The notes: generated by a model not told the origin, from the letters alone. Positions 34,691 to 44,826 are shown, counted from the stretch's first letter. The stretch: DNA of 64,000 nucleotides from Sedimenticola sp. (GCA_011051655.1 DRKS01000091.1:1-64000); one strand, 5' to 3'. A program made the numbers and translations.

Positions 34691-35143
34691 TTACTCCGTG
34701 CTGACCGGTTGCGTCGCTTTTTCCAAGGCCGCATGCAGCATATGCCAGGCCAGGGTGGCGCACTTGACCCGCGAGGGAAACGCCTTCACACCTTCAAGCA
34801 CCTTCAGCTTGCCGAGCCCCGCGTCCCGGTCCGGTGTGTTCTCACCCATGATGAGTCCGTGGAAGGCCTGAAACAACGCCTCGGCCTGTTGCAGCGTCTT
34901 GCCTTTTAACATCTCGGTCATCAGGGACGCAGAGGATATGGAAATGGCACAACCGGCGCCCTCGAAACTCACATCGGTGATGACATCATTCTCGTCCAGC
35001 TTCAGGTAGAGAGTCAGCTTGTCACCGCACAGGGGATTGTTGCCCCGGGCGATGCGGTCGGCGGCGTCCAGCTTGCCGAAATTACGCGGATTGCGGCTAT
35101 GGTCGATAATGACCTCCTGGTAGAGTTCGCGCAGATCCGTCAT
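34691..35143 (-). CDS. sufU: SUF scaffold/sulfur-transfer protein SufU
   Basis: The 150-residue protein resembles SufU: YQEVIIDHSRNPRNFGKLD, then three conserved Cys sites, NNPLCGDKLTLYL, FEGAGCAISISSASL and RVKCATLAWHML. SufU takes persulfide from SufS, using Zn, and passes it to SufBCD. Its ATG overlaps the sufS stop (ATGA). No sufE is seen, which fits a SufU-type partner. Confidence 0.93.
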   Translation of the reverse strand: MTDLRELYQEVIIDHSRNPRNFGKLDAADRIARGNNPLCGDKLTLYLKLDENDVITDVSFEGAGCAISISSASLMTEMLKGKTLQQAEALFQAFHGLIMGENTPDRDAGLGKLKVLEGVKAFPSRVKCATLAWHMLHAALEKATQPVSTE

Positions 35144-36414
35144 AGCCTGAAGATCTTTCTGGCCTCATGGATCGCCGCCGCCAGCCGGTCCAGTTCCTGC
35201 CGGGTGTTATACAGCGCCAGCGATGCCCTGGTGGTGGCGGGCACGCCGAAGCGCTCCATCACCGGCATGGCGCAATGGTGGCCGGTGCGAACGGCCACGC
35301 CCGCCTGATCCAGGACGGTCCCCAGATCATGGGCATGAATGCCCTCCAGCACGAAGGAGAGGATGCCGCCCTTGTGCTGCGCCGTGCCGATGATGCGCAG
35401 GCCGGGGATCCCGCCCAGTAACTGTGTCCCGTATGCGGTGAGCGCGCGCTCGTGCTGTGCAATGGTATCGAGACCGATCCCGTTCACATAGTCGATGGCC
35501 GCACCCATGCCGATGGCGCCTACGAAATGGGGGGTGCCGGCCTCGAACTTGAGCGGGATGCCGGCATAGGTGGTTTTTTCAAAGGTCACCTCACTGATCA
35601 TCTCGCCACCGCCCTGGTAGGGGGGCATGGCCTCCAATAGCTCGGCCTTGGCGAACAGAACGCCGATGCCGGTGGGGCCATACAGCTTGTGGCCCGAGAA
35701 GGCGTAAAAGTCACAATCCAGCGCCTGTACATCCACGCCGAGATGGGGCGCGGCCTGGGCGCCGTCCACCAATACCCTGGCGCCTCGGGCATGGGCCATC
35801 TCGATGATCCGCTCGACCGGGGTGATGGTTCCGAGGGCATTGGACAGATGCGTCACGGCCACCAGGCGGGTGCGCGGGCCAAGGCACTGCCCGAAGGCCT
35901 CCAGCGGCAGTTCGCCGTCGTCGTCGATCGGCGCGACCTTGAGCACTGCTCCGGTCTGTTCGCACAGTAGCTGCCAGGGGACGATATTGGAGTGATGCTC
36001 CATGGTCGTGATGAGGATCTCATCGCCGGCCTTGAGCCCCGGGCGGGCGTAGCTCTGGGCCACCAGGTTGATCGCCTCCGTGGTGCCGCGCACGAACACA
36101 ATCTCCCGCCTGTCACCGGCATTGATGAAGGCGCGCACCTTTTCGCGGGCCAGTTCGTATGCCTGAGTGGCCTGCTCGCTGAGATAATGCACCCCGCGGT
36201 GCACGTTGGAATACGCCTTCGAGTAATAATGTTGCAGGGTATCGAGCACCAGCCGGGGCTTCTGGGCGGAAGCCGCGTTGTCCAGGTAGACCAGCGGCCT
36301 GCCATGCACCATTTGATGCAGGGCCGGGAAATCTTCCCGCACCTTCTCGACATCCATGCCGCCTTGTCTGCCTCCGTTCGCCCCGTAAGGCGTGCTGTCA
36401 TCCGGTCCGTTCAT
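35140..36414 (-). CDS. sufS: Cysteine desulfurase SufS
   Basis: A PLP enzyme that removes sulfur from cysteine, forming alanine and an enzyme persulfide. The 424-residue product has VYLDNAASAQKPR near the start, the PLP lysine in FSGHKLYGPTGIGVLF, the DGAQAAPHLGVDV segment and the catalytic Cys in RTGHHCAMPVM. The ATG at 36414 follows the sufD stop by one base; MDVEKVREDF at 36357 is an alternative start closer to usual SufS length. It is part of sufBCDSU-sufT. Confidence 0.95.
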   Translation of the reverse strand: MNGPDDSTPYGANGGRQGGMDVEKVREDFPALHQMVHGRPLVYLDNAASAQKPRLVLDTLQHYYSKAYSNVHRGVHYLSEQATQAYELAREKVRAFINAGDRREIVFVRGTTEAINLVAQSYARPGLKAGDEILITTMEHHSNIVPWQLLCEQTGAVLKVAPIDDDGELPLEAFGQCLGPRTRLVAVTHLSNALGTITPVERIIEMAHARGARVLVDGAQAAPHLGVDVQALDCDFYAFSGHKLYGPTGIGVLFAKAELLEAMPPYQGGGEMISEVTFEKTTYAGIPLKFEAGTPHFVGAIGMGAAIDYVNGIGLDTIAQHERALTAYGTQLLGGIPGLRIIGTAQHKGGILSFVLEGIHAHDLGTVLDQAGVAVRTGHHCAMPVMERFGVPATTRASLALYNTRQELDRLAAAIHEARKIFRL

Positions 36415-36415
36415 T

Positions 36416-37744
36416 TCAAGCCTCCGATGGCGGCCCCTTCAAGAATCTGTTTGCCAGTCGTCGTTCCAGATACGCCCGCACCGGCATCAGCGTTATCTGC
36501 TGCAGAATATCACTGGCAAAGGCGTAGACCAGCAGGTTGCGGGCGTGGTCTTCATCCAGGGCCCGGGAACGCAGGTAAAACAGTGCCTCTTCATCGAGAT
36601 AGCCCACCGTGGACCCATGGGCGCACTTCACATCATCCGCATAGATCTCCAACTGCGGTCTGCTGATGGCCTCCGCGTTCTCCGAGAGCAGCAGGTTGTT
36701 GTTGGTCTGGCGCGCATCGGTCTTTTGGGCGTTCGGGTGTACCACCACCCGGCCACTGAAGATGCCGCGTGAATGATCGTCCATCACCCCCTTGTACAAT
36801 TGGCGGCTGGTGCCATGCCCCGCGCGGTGGTCTATACGGGTGTGATGCTCTACCTGCTGATGAGCGGCCGTGAAGTACAGGCCGTTCAAGATGCAGTCGC
36901 CGCCTTCGGCGTCCAGCACCACGTTCAAGTCGTTGCGCACCCACTGCCCGTCGCCGGCGACATTGCAGGCGGCGTATTGGCTGTTGCGGCCCTGGTGGAT
37001 GTAGATGCCGGCCAGGTGCAAGGTGCGGACACTCTCCTGCCCAAGTTTGTAGTGCGCCAGATGGGCGCCTTGTGCGCTGATGACCTCGGTGATCACATTG
37101 GTGAAACAGGACTCATCATCCAGCGACAGGTAGGTCTCGACCAGCGTGCCTTGGCTGTTCTCGCCGGCCACCACCAGATTGCGCACATGCGCGACACTGT
37201 CCCCGGCGCCACTTGCCACGTAAACCAGATGGACAGGCTCTTCGGCAATGGCGCCGGGCCCGAGCCGGATATAGGCCCCGTCATTCATGAACGCCGTGTT
37301 GAGTGCACCGAAGCCCTGTCCATTTATGTCCGCATAGCGGCCCAGATAGGGCTCCAGCATGGCCGGTTCGTGCTCCAGCGTGGCCGCCAGGCCGGAGACG
37401 GTGACGCCGGCCGGCAATCCTTCCAGCCGGGACAAAGACGGCGCGAAACGGCCGTTCACGAACACCATACGCCAACGGGCATGGTCATCCGGGAGATAAG
37501 GCACCAGGTCGTCTTTCGACAGGGGGCGCTCCGCCCGCGCCGGCCGGAAATGGCGCCTCTTGAGCGGCAGTTGGTCAATATATTTCCAGTTCTCTTCGCG
37601 CGAGGAGGGAAAGCCATGGGCCATGAACCGTTCCAGCGCCTCGCTTCTGAGCCTGGCGAGCCACGGCACCTTCCGGCCCGGCAGGGTGTTCTCAATCCGG
37701 CGGTGGTCTTGGTAATAGCCGTTCTGTATGTCCGTGCCGATCAC
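36416..37744 (-). CDS. sufD: Fe-S cluster assembly protein SufD
   Basis: SufD (442 residues) forms the SufBC2D scaffold. It has the right-handed beta-helix pattern in the middle and the C-terminal core, EIYADDVKCAHGSTVGYLDE followed by LFYLRSRALDEDHARNLLVY. The start overlaps the sufC stop by 4 bases (ATGA). It stands between sufC and sufS as expected. Confidence 0.95.
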   Translation of the reverse strand: MIGTDIQNGYYQDHRRIENTLPGRKVPWLARLRSEALERFMAHGFPSSREENWKYIDQLPLKRRHFRPARAERPLSKDDLVPYLPDDHARWRMVFVNGRFAPSLSRLEGLPAGVTVSGLAATLEHEPAMLEPYLGRYADINGQGFGALNTAFMNDGAYIRLGPGAIAEEPVHLVYVASGAGDSVAHVRNLVVAGENSQGTLVETYLSLDDESCFTNVITEVISAQGAHLAHYKLGQESVRTLHLAGIYIHQGRNSQYAACNVAGDGQWVRNDLNVVLDAEGGDCILNGLYFTAAHQQVEHHTRIDHRAGHGTSRQLYKGVMDDHSRGIFSGRVVVHPNAQKTDARQTNNNLLLSENAEAISRPQLEIYADDVKCAHGSTVGYLDEEALFYLRSRALDEDHARNLLVYAFASDILQQITLMPVRAYLERRLANRFLKGPPSEA

Positions 37745-38532
37745 TTTGCGCCTGCCTTTGCCTCCCGGGCGGCTTCCTGTTCGATCCAGGCGTAGCCCCG
37801 TTTCTCGAGTTCAAGCGCCAGCGTGGAACCGCCCGATTTGACAATCCGGCCATGGCTCATGACATGCACATAGTCCGGGATGATGTAATCCAGCAGCCGC
37901 TGATAGTGCGTCACGATCAGAAAGGCGTGCTCCGGGCTGCGCAGACGATTGACCGCTTCCGCCACCAGCTTGAGCGCATCGATATCGAGTCCCGAGTCGG
38001 TTTCATCCAAGATCGCCAGGCGGGGTTCCAGCACCGCCAGCTGTAGCACCTCGTTGAGCTTCTTCTCGCCACCGGAGAATCCCTCGTTGACCGACCGGTA
38101 GAGAAGATCTTCCTCCATGCTCAGCCATTCCATCTTTTCCTTGACCAGCGACAGGAACTCCATGGCATCCAGCTCCGCCTGGCCGCGGTGCTTGCGGATG
38201 GCGTTGAGCGCCGCCTTGAGCAGGTAGATGTTGCTCACGCCCGGGATCTCGATGGGATACTGGAATGCGAGGAAGAGGCCCTCACGGGCCCTCTCCTCCG
38301 GGTTCAGCCGCGTCAGGTCGCGCCCTTGGTAGAGGATGGTCCCACTTGTGACCTTGTAATGCTCATGTCCTGCCAGCACATAGGCGAGGGTGCTCTTGCC
38401 GGAGCCGTTGGGACCCATAATGGCATGCACCTCGCCCGCCTTTATCTCCAGATCGATCCCGGTGAGGATGGGCTTATCCCCGATCGCTGCATGCAGATCC
38501 GTAACCGACAGCATGCCCTGACCCCGGTTCAT
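37741..38532 (-). CDS. sufC: Fe-S cluster assembly ATPase SufC
   Basis: An ABC-type ATPase (263 residues) that drives conformational change in SufBCD. Walker A is MGPNGSGKSTLAYVLAG, the signature is FSGGEKKLNEVLQLAVLEP and Walker B is LAILDETDSGLDIDALK. The ATG overlaps the sufB TGA (TGATG); ATG 38514 (MLSVTDLHA) is an alternative that matches the usual N-terminus. Confidence 0.96.
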   Translation of the reverse strand: MNRGQGMLSVTDLHAAIGDKPILTGIDLEIKAGEVHAIMGPNGSGKSTLAYVLAGHEHYKVTSGTILYQGRDLTRLNPEERAREGLFLAFQYPIEIPGVSNIYLLKAALNAIRKHRGQAELDAMEFLSLVKEKMEWLSMEEDLLYRSVNEGFSGGEKKLNEVLQLAVLEPRLAILDETDSGLDIDALKLVAEAVNRLRSPEHAFLIVTHYQRLLDYIIPDYVHVMSHGRIVKSGGSTLALELEKRGYAWIEQEAAREAKAGAK

Positions 38533-39980
38533 CAGCCAATGGCTCCCTCGAGGCTGACGCTGAGCAGCCTCTGAGCCTCCACCGCAAATTCCATCGGCAG
38601 CTCATTGAACACCTGTTTGCAGAAGCCGTTGACAATCATGGATACGGCGTCCTCCGCCGACAGACCGCGCTGCCGGCAATAGAACAGTTGGTCCTCGCCG
38701 ATCTTCGATGTGGTTGCTTCGTGTTCCACCTTGGCCGTCGGATTGCGTACATCGATGTGGGGGAAGGTGTGCGCGCCACACTTGTCACCCAGCAGCAGCG
38801 AGTCGCAGCGCGTGTAATTGCGTGCACCCATGGCCCCCTTCAACACCTTTACCAGGCCGCGGTAGGAGTTCTGGCCGTGTCCGGCGGAAATGCCCTTTGA
38901 CAGGATGGTGCTGCGGGTGTCCCTGCCGATGTGGATCATCTTGGTGCCGGTATCGGCTTGCTGGTAGTTGCTGGTCAGCGCCACCGAGTAAAACTCGCCC
39001 ACAGAGTTATCGCCTTCAAGGATGCAGCTGGGATACTTCCAGGTGATGGCCGACCCGGTCTCCACCTGGGTCCAGGAGATCTTGGCGCGGTCGCCACGGC
39101 AGGCGCCGCGCTTGGTCACGAAATTATAGATTCCCCCGCGACCCTCCTCGTCGCCTGGATACCAATTCTGAACGGTGGAGTATTTGATCTCCGCGTCTTT
39201 TAACGCAATCAGTTCCACCACCGCCGCGTGCAACTGATTCTCATCGCGCATGGGGGCCGTGCAGCCTTCCAGGTAGCTCACGCAGGCGCCTTCATCGGCG
39301 ATGATGAGGGTACGCTCGAATTGCCCGGTCTTGGCCGCATTGATGCGAAAGTAGGTGGATAACTCCATGGGGCAACGCACCCCCGGCGGCACATACACGA
39401 AAGAGCCGTCGCTGAACACCGCCGAGTTCAGGGTTGCGAAGAAATTGTCCGTGTAGGGCACCACCGTGCCCAGGTACTTTTGCACCAGTTGTGGATGAGC
39501 CTGCACCGCCTCGGAGAAGGGGCAGAAGATGATGCCCAGTTCCGATAGCCTGTCCTTGAAGGTGGTTGCTACAGAAACGCTGTCGAACACGGCGTCCACC
39601 GCGATACCGGCCAGAACCTCCTGCTCGCGTAAGGGGATGCCGAGCTTTTCGTAGGTCTCCAGCAGCCTGGGATCCACCTCGGCAAGGCTCTTGGGCCGGG
39701 CCTCCCGTCCTGCCGGTGCGGAGTAATAGACGATGTCCTGGTAATCGATGGGGTCATACCGCACTTGGGCCCAAGTCGGCTCGTGCATGCTGAGCCAGTG
39801 GCGATAGGCCCTGAGACGCCATTCCAGCATGAATTGGGGCTCATTTTTCTTGGCCGAGATCAGCTGGATGATGTCTTCGTCGAGACCAGGCGGTACCGCG
39901 TCCTCCCCGATGTCAGTAATAAAACCTGCCGGGTACTTCTTCTTAATCAGGCGCCTGATCTTTTCCTCTGGACCGCTCAT
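38532..39980 (-). CDS. sufB: Fe-S cluster assembly protein SufB
   Basis: SufB (482 residues from ATG 39980, AGGGA upstream) is the main scaffold subunit. It contains the classic segments [48 protein letters not shown], then [20 protein letters not shown]. It is the first gene of the operon. No SufA, SufE or Rrf2-type regulator gene is adjacent, so control is probably from elsewhere. Confidence 0.96.
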   Translation of the reverse strand: MSGPEEKIRRLIKKKYPAGFITDIGEDAVPPGLDEDIIQLISAKKNEPQFMLEWRLRAYRHWLSMHEPTWAQVRYDPIDYQDIVYYSAPAGREARPKSLAEVDPRLLETYEKLGIPLREQEVLAGIAVDAVFDSVSVATTFKDRLSELGIIFCPFSEAVQAHPQLVQKYLGTVVPYTDNFFATLNSAVFSDGSFVYVPPGVRCPMELSTYFRINAAKTGQFERTLIIADEGACVSYLEGCTAPMRDENQLHAAVVELIALKDAEIKYSTVQNWYPGDEEGRGGIYNFVTKRGACRGDRAKISWTQVETGSAITWKYPSCILEGDNSVGEFYSVALTSNYQQADTGTKMIHIGRDTRSTILSKGISAGHGQNSYRGLVKVLKGAMGARNYTRCDSLLLGDKCGAHTFPHIDVRNPTAKVEHEATTSKIGEDQLFYCRQRGLSAEDAVSMIVNGFCKQVFNELPMEFAVEAQRLLSVSLEGAIG

Positions 39981-40452
39981 GGGTATTCCCTGCAATTGGC
40001 GAACGTCTGAATAAAATCAGGGTTTCCATGGACAAGTTTAGGCCCTGCGGCCGCTCTTGTCCGGATTATCCGGATCGACCGTTCTTTCAATACTCGCTGG
40101 CCAGACGGTTGACGGTCTGCGCGGCCTTGCTCTCGAACGGATCCCGGCCGGCATTGCCCGCCGCAGGGATTGTGCAATCGGTATTAGAATACTGTAGGCT
40201 TTGTCATGGTCAGGGTTGGTAAAAGATTCCGCGGAAGCATTCCAGCACCTGAGCGGTCATCTTGCGTGGGCCCTCGAGTGTAAGGTTGGCTTGCAATTTC
40301 CGCGCCTTCATGATGATGAAACAAAGGCTTTCTGGGTTAATCTTTGACATGTGGGCGCCACAATCCGGGCGGCACCCTTCGGTGGGCTTCTGTAGCGCTG
40401 GGATGCGCGAAAGCGGCAGGCGTGGCTTTCGCCTGATTACCTTCCAGGGCCA
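39981..40452. other. Non-coding or decayed stretch upstream of sufB
   Basis: These 472 bases hold the presumed suf promoter on the minus strand, but I cannot point to convincing -35/-10 boxes. GTATT-AG-AATAC (40180-40191) is a small dyad that could bind a regulator. A short minus-strand frame resembling DUF3775 is listed separately; nothing else looks coding. Confidence 0.4.
40210..40350 (-). pseudogene. Truncated DUF3775-like remnant
   Basis: A 46-codon minus-strand frame reads MSKINPESLCFIIMKARKLQ, which resembles the N-terminus of DUF3775 proteins (about 120-140 residues, function unknown). The frame then stops early, with only a faint KMTAQVLE...YQ continuation. No clear ribosome binding site is present. 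It is most simply a deletion remnant; it could also be chance similarity. Confidence 0.35.
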
Positions 40453-41343
40453 ATGAGCGGGATAATCAATCCGGACAGGCTTGCGGCCCATGTATCGAAG
40501 CTGGCGGGTGAGATCGGGGAACGGAATCTGTTAAAGCCGCAGGCCCTGCATGCCGCTGCGGACTATATCACGGCGCAGTGGCAGGAACAGGGCTATCGAG
40601 TAACCCCCCATGCCTATGAGGTCCGCGGTGTCGACTGTGCAAATCTGGAAATCACCCGCCAGGGCGGTTGCAGGCCGGAGGAGATCCTGCTTGTCGGCGC
40701 CCATTACGACTCGGTCGCCGGGAGTCCCGGCGCCAATGACAACGGCAGCGGTGTGGCGGCCCTGCTGGAATTATCCCGGCTGTTTGCCCGGGCCCCGACA
40801 GACATCAGCGTCCGCTTTGTCGCCTTCGTCAATGAGGAGCCCCCCTTCTTCATGTGGAAGGAGATGGGCAGCCTGGTGTATGCCAGGATGGCCCGCAAAC
40901 GCGGGGATGATATTCGGCTCATGGTCTCGCTGGAGACCATGGCCTATTATCGCAGCGAGCCTGGCAGCCAGCGTTATCCGCCCCTGTTCCGGGCCTTTTA
41001 CCCGGACCGGGGCGACTTCATCGCCTTCGTCTCCAACCTGGGTTCGCGGCGGCTGATGCGCCGTGCGGCGGCTGCCTTTCGGGCCTGTTCAGACTTTCCC
41101 TTGGAGCATGTCGCTACCTTGGGCCTTATCCCCGGCGTGGCCTGGAGTGACCACTTTTCATTCTGGCGCCAGCGCTATCGCGCCTTCATGGTGACCGATA
41201 CCGCCTTTTACCGCTATCCCTATTACCACACGGCGGATGACACCCCGGACAAGCTGGATTACCCATCGCTGGCCCGGGTCACCAACGGGCTGTTCCAAAG
41301 CTTCGCCGCGTTGGCGGGTCATGACCCCAGTTACGCCCTCTAG
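40453..41343 (+). CDS. M28 family zinc peptidase
   Basis: The 296-residue product is a single-domain M28 (aminopeptidase-like) enzyme. Metal and active-site segments are LLVGAHYDSVAGSPGANDNG (His and bridging Asp), AFVNEEPPFF (Glu pair), LMVSLETMAY, and YYHTADDTPDKLDY with the last His. There is no signal peptide, so it appears cytoplasmic. The substrate is not predictable. It converges on the chemoreceptor gene. Confidence 0.88.
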   Translation: MSGIINPDRLAAHVSKLAGEIGERNLLKPQALHAAADYITAQWQEQGYRVTPHAYEVRGVDCANLEITRQGGCRPEEILLVGAHYDSVAGSPGANDNGSGVAALLELSRLFARAPTDISVRFVAFVNEEPPFFMWKEMGSLVYARMARKRGDDIRLMVSLETMAYYRSEPGSQRYPPLFRAFYPDRGDFIAFVSNLGSRRLMRRAAAAFRACSDFPLEHVATLGLIPGVAWSDHFSFWRQRYRAFMVTDTAFYRYPYYHTADDTPDKLDYPSLARVTNGLFQSFAALAGHDPSYAL

Positions 41344-41505
41344 GCGTCCTTCGGCCCCATCGCGCCTGGCGGACAGATCTGCTTGAAGCCGTAACCCTTA
41401 ATAATGAACGCTGCCGATAAGGCCAAAGAACAGCGAGAATTTTCATCAAAATCAAAGTCCATAACATACCCCTGATCACCATTATCCAAGCCAGCATTTC
41501 CCGCC

Positions 41506-43182
41506 TTATACCTGGAACTGCCCCACCAGGCCCCGCAGTTCCGTGGCCATTGCCGCCAGGTCTTGACTTACCTGTGCAGTTTGGGCAGCGCCCGTGGCCG
41601 TTTCGGCTGACATATTGTTGATCTTCACGATATTACGGTTTATCTCTTCTGATACGGCGCTCTGCTCTTCAGCTGCGCTGGATATCTGGATGCCCATTTG
41701 GCTGATTTTACTCACCGCCTCTGCAATCACCGTTAGCACCTCGCCGGACTTGGCGGCATAGTCCACTGCTGCTTTTGACTGCTCACGGCTCTGCTCCATC
41801 ACCGCCACAGCCCGGCATGAACCGTTCTGGAGCTTTCCGATTATATCGTTAATCTCTTCGGTGGACTGTTGGGTGCGGCCAGCCAGGGTACGCACTTCAT
41901 CTGCAACCACGGCGAAACCACGCCCTTGTTCGCCAGCCCGTGCTGCTTCAATGGCGGCGTTCAGGGCCAACAGGTTGGTCTGCTCCGCAATCCCCTTAAT
42001 GACGTCTAGCACGGCGCTGATCGCCTCGCATTGCTGGTCCACTTCATTGATGGTTTGTGCTGAGATTTCCAACTGTTCAGCCAATTCGTTGATTTGCTTG
42101 ATGGTCTGCTGCACAACCCGGGCGCCTTCGATGGTCTGCTCATTCGCCTCATTGGCTGAGGTGGATGTAAGCGTGATATTGGAGGCTACCTCCCGGACGG
42201 TAGCGGTCATCTCAGCCATGGCCGTAGCCACCTGTTCCGTTTCAGTGCGTTGTTCCTGGATTGTCTGGCTGGTCTGGCTGGTTACCACTGACATCTCTTC
42301 TGAAGCGGTAGACAATTGCGCTGTTGTATCGGAAATTTCAGATAGCATGCCAAGAAGTTTTTTGCGCATACCATTCATTGCGGTTAGCAGCTCACCGATC
42401 TCATCTTTGCTATCCACTTCGATAGGCTGAGTGAGATCACCTGATGCGGTTACCGTCGCCCTACGAATGGCATTCACAATCAGGTTGGCGGTGAACAGGC
42501 TTGTAACCATGCCAAGAATGATGCTTACAATAGCGATAACGGTGAGCACGGAAATGGTGGTTTTTTCATGGGCCTCGGCGCTTTGGGAACTGGCTTCGGT
42601 AAATTGCCCGACCTTGCGTAACAGAGATGCCACCTCCTTATTCAGCTGCTCCTCCTCATGTATCACTTTCTTTGCCAGCTGCTCAGCAGCATGGTTGTCT
42701 CCTTCTTCCAGCAGAGAAAATATAGTGTGGGCATGCTCTATATAGCTTTTATACTCCTCTCCAATTCCTTTTAATGCGTTGCTTGCTGACTTGAGTTCTT
42801 TAAGGGTATCCCCTTGAGCTCCTTCCATTGCCGCTTCAGCTATGATTTCTGCTTCAAGGATCTCGTCATTGATTTGTTTTATCCCTTCATCAAATGCCTT
42901 TAAGGCCTCACGAAAACGGGCAGCCGTATCATCTTGTTGTAAAATTCCCGCATAATGCAGGGCGCGTTCAAACTGGATAGCCTGTTCCAGTTGGTGCGTT
43001 GTAATTCCGCCAAGTTTTTCTGTAAGAGGGATATCATGTTCGGTAATGGTTGATAGCTCATGGCCTATCTGGTTCATGGAGTAAATAGCATAGCCGGAAC
43101 CCAGAATGAGCAGTGTGAGCAGGATGCCTGCATTACCCATTAACTTAGCCCTTACAGATAGATTTTTAAAAAATTTATTCAT
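41506..43182 (-). CDS. Methyl-accepting chemotaxis protein
   Basis: This 558-residue transducer has TM1 ([20 protein letters not shown]), a periplasmic helical-bundle sensor (about residues 38-190), TM2 ([19 protein letters not shown]), HAMP and a cytoplasmic signalling domain. The hairpin tip is conserved: [20 protein letters not shown] then [20 protein letters not shown]. The ATG at 43182 has AGGGG upstream. The promoter at 43452-43478 matches sigma-28, tying it to the flagellar regulon. The ligand is unknown. There is no C-terminal CheR-binding pentapeptide. Confidence 0.95.
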   Translation of the reverse strand: MNKFFKNLSVRAKLMGNAGILLTLLILGSGYAIYSMNQIGHELSTITEHDIPLTEKLGGITTHQLEQAIQFERALHYAGILQQDDTAARFREALKAFDEGIKQINDEILEAEIIAEAAMEGAQGDTLKELKSASNALKGIGEEYKSYIEHAHTIFSLLEEGDNHAAEQLAKKVIHEEEQLNKEVASLLRKVGQFTEASSQSAEAHEKTTISVLTVIAIVSIILGMVTSLFTANLIVNAIRRATVTASGDLTQPIEVDSKDEIGELLTAMNGMRKKLLGMLSEISDTTAQLSTASEEMSVVTSQTSQTIQEQRTETEQVATAMAEMTATVREVASNITLTSTSANEANEQTIEGARVVQQTIKQINELAEQLEISAQTINEVDQQCEAISAVLDVIKGIAEQTNLLALNAAIEAARAGEQGRGFAVVADEVRTLAGRTQQSTEEINDIIGKLQNGSCRAVAVMEQSREQSKAAVDYAAKSGEVLTVIAEAVSKISQMGIQISSAAEEQSAVSEEINRNIVKINNMSAETATGAAQTAQVSQDLAAMATELRGLVGQFQV

Positions 43183-43451
43183 GCTTATCCCCTGATTACT
43201 CAAAAATGGTTATTAATTTCCTTCTTTCAGGAAGAAACCCTCGAAAAAGAAGTAATGCATGCTAATGGAGCATAAAACGGGGCGGGGGAAGGGCCAAACT
43301 ACATACCAGCTGGAGTAGCGCAATGCTTGAAGTGCGCTGATAAAACGGCACTGCGGGGCGATGGGCAATGCCGCTTATGTTGGCTCAATGATCCTGATAC
43401 AGCTACAACATACCTTTACCCGGCAGGTCAAGGGGCCATTTATTAAAGCCC
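43183..43451 (-). other. Long 5' leader of the chemoreceptor gene
   Basis: About 260 bases separate the sigma-28 -10 element from the ATG. I see no coding frame and no obvious riboswitch in it. The stretch nearest the gene is A/T-rich. Confidence 0.45.
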
Positions 43452-43478
43452 ATATCGGGCAAGGATAAATAAACTTTA
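43452..43478 (-). promoter_or_regulatory. Sigma-28 (FliA) promoter of the chemoreceptor gene
   Basis: Read on the minus strand: TAAAGTTT (perfect -35, 43478-43471), 11 bases, CCCGATAT (6 of 8 at -10). This is 14 of 16 positions of the FliA consensus with exact spacing, equal in quality to the fliC promoter. Confidence 0.8.
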
Positions 43479-43988
43479 GGGTCTTAAAAATGAAATACAG
43501 GCGGCTAGCCAAGTCTGTTTCGCATTTCCAGAGCCCATCCCGATACGAAGGATGCTAAAATCGCCTGCCACCCGTATAGCGGGGGGGGTGAGGTGGCCCC
43601 AGAGGTGCGGGCGGTTAGCAGTGAAGGCTCCTAAGGGGCCAGTTGAACCCGCCACAAATATCATTAGTTGTCATCTGGCGGCAGCCCATCTTGCCGCCGG
43701 TCATTTTCTTCCTCTTGCCGAATATATTGCCTTACTCGGCCCTCATCCAGACCTACGTGGAAGCCCCTTGCATTCCCAAAGATCCGCGATTGATTTGAGC
43801 ATATGGAAGATTCCGCCCTTTGCAGGGCTGTTTTTTCGGGTGTGCCTTACGTTTAACGGGGGACAAGCGCCCGATTGGCCTGATTGTCCGCGCTATACTT
43901 GACCGCTGTGCTTGGTTATAAGGAGTTCTGGCAGATTTTCCCCCGGGCTGCTCGTCGCCCTGCAACAGATCTGGAATTCACGGTGCCG
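43479..43988. other. Gene-free stretch between the chemoreceptor promoter and the IS remnant
   Basis: These 510 bases show no frame with convincing codon use. They contain an orphan plus-strand terminator-like hairpin at 43815-43836. The stretch adjoins the transposase remnant and may be decayed mobile DNA. Confidence 0.4.
43815..43836 (+). terminator. Orphan Rho-independent terminator-like hairpin
   Basis: GCCCT, loop TTGC, AGGGC, then TGTTTTTT. No plus-strand gene ends upstream, so it either ends a small RNA or is left from a lost gene. Confidence 0.5.
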
Positions 43989-44826
43989 TTATGTCGAACC
44001 CTCCGCGGCCAGTTCCCAGCAATGTGCGCGAGCTGATTCAAATAGTGTCGCTGCCTGTTCGTGCACTTTCAGGTGGAGCTGTCCGCCATGATGCACGATT
44101 TTGCCGGCGCTCTGATTATTGTTTGAATCTGGTGCCGGCGCCATTCCTTTTTCAAGGCCCATTGCCTGAGGCCCCCGAAGAGGTTGTAAGCCAGCACGCC
44201 TATGCGGAAGAACACGGCGCTGGCCTCGAACTGCCCACAAGGCATGCGTTTCATGCCAAAGCCGGTTTTTAACGCCTTGATGCGGTTTTTGCTGGTTTCA
44301 GCACGCTGACAATACCACGCCATGGTGGCCCGGGCGCTCTCCCGGCGGTTGCCGGCCACGACGGTATAACGGTAGCCGGCGGACTCTTCATTGAACAGGT
44401 CGCCCTGCCTGGGGCGGCGCAGTACAATCAGCCTGAAGGCCTTCTTTGTTTTGTTCATGCTGTGCACGGTTTCGCCAATCTCGCCATCCCGCCAGGGGCG
44501 CCATGCCGTAGCCGGGATTGCCTCAATAGTGGCTTTTACCGCCGCATCCAGGTCTCCTCCGATGGCAAAGACTTTGCCCGCGTCCTCGCAGTCATTGATG
44601 ATGTCGGCCTGACAGGCCGCGCTGTCAGGGCTCACGGGTTCAATGTGGTGAACAGGAGGCAACTGGGCTTTGCAACAGCGGATAAACGCCAGGTTACGTG
44701 CTGCCGGGGTGCCGATTCAATTGGTGCTTCAGGAAAACAAATTACCAATATTGCGCTTAAGCGTCCGGCAGATTTTCTCCCGCGTAGCCAGGGTCATATT
44801 CTGTGCGCTATTTTCCAGGTGGCTCA
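43989..44826 (-). pseudogene. IS1380-family transposase remnant
   Basis: Minus-strand frames carry IS1380 (DDE group 1) landmarks: DSAACQADIINDCEDAGKVF, ETVHSMNKTKKAFRLIVLRR, NRIKALKTGFGMKRMPCGQF and FFRIGVLAYNLFGGLRQWAL. Near 44110-44125 the frame changes and the C-terminus continues as SAGKIVHHGGQLHLKVHEQA. Upstream, LSHLENSAQNMTLATREKIC matches the N-terminal region, but about 200 residues between it and the core are missing. The gene is thus deleted internally and frameshifted. I found no clear terminal inverted repeats. Confidence 0.75.

Noticed and set aside
41413-41420. GCCGATAA, a perfect sigma-28 -10 element on the plus strand
   Set aside because: The bases 11 positions upstream do not resemble TAAAGTTT, and it would only drive antisense transcription into the chemoreceptor gene.
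41279-41497. Minus-strand frame with a hydrophobic N-terminus after the chemoreceptor
   Set aside because: It overlaps the conserved C-terminus of the M28 peptidase and its second half looks like an antisense shadow.
43552-43902. Plus-strand 116-codon frame
   Set aside because: No domain, poor codon pattern, and the terminator-like hairpin lies inside it.
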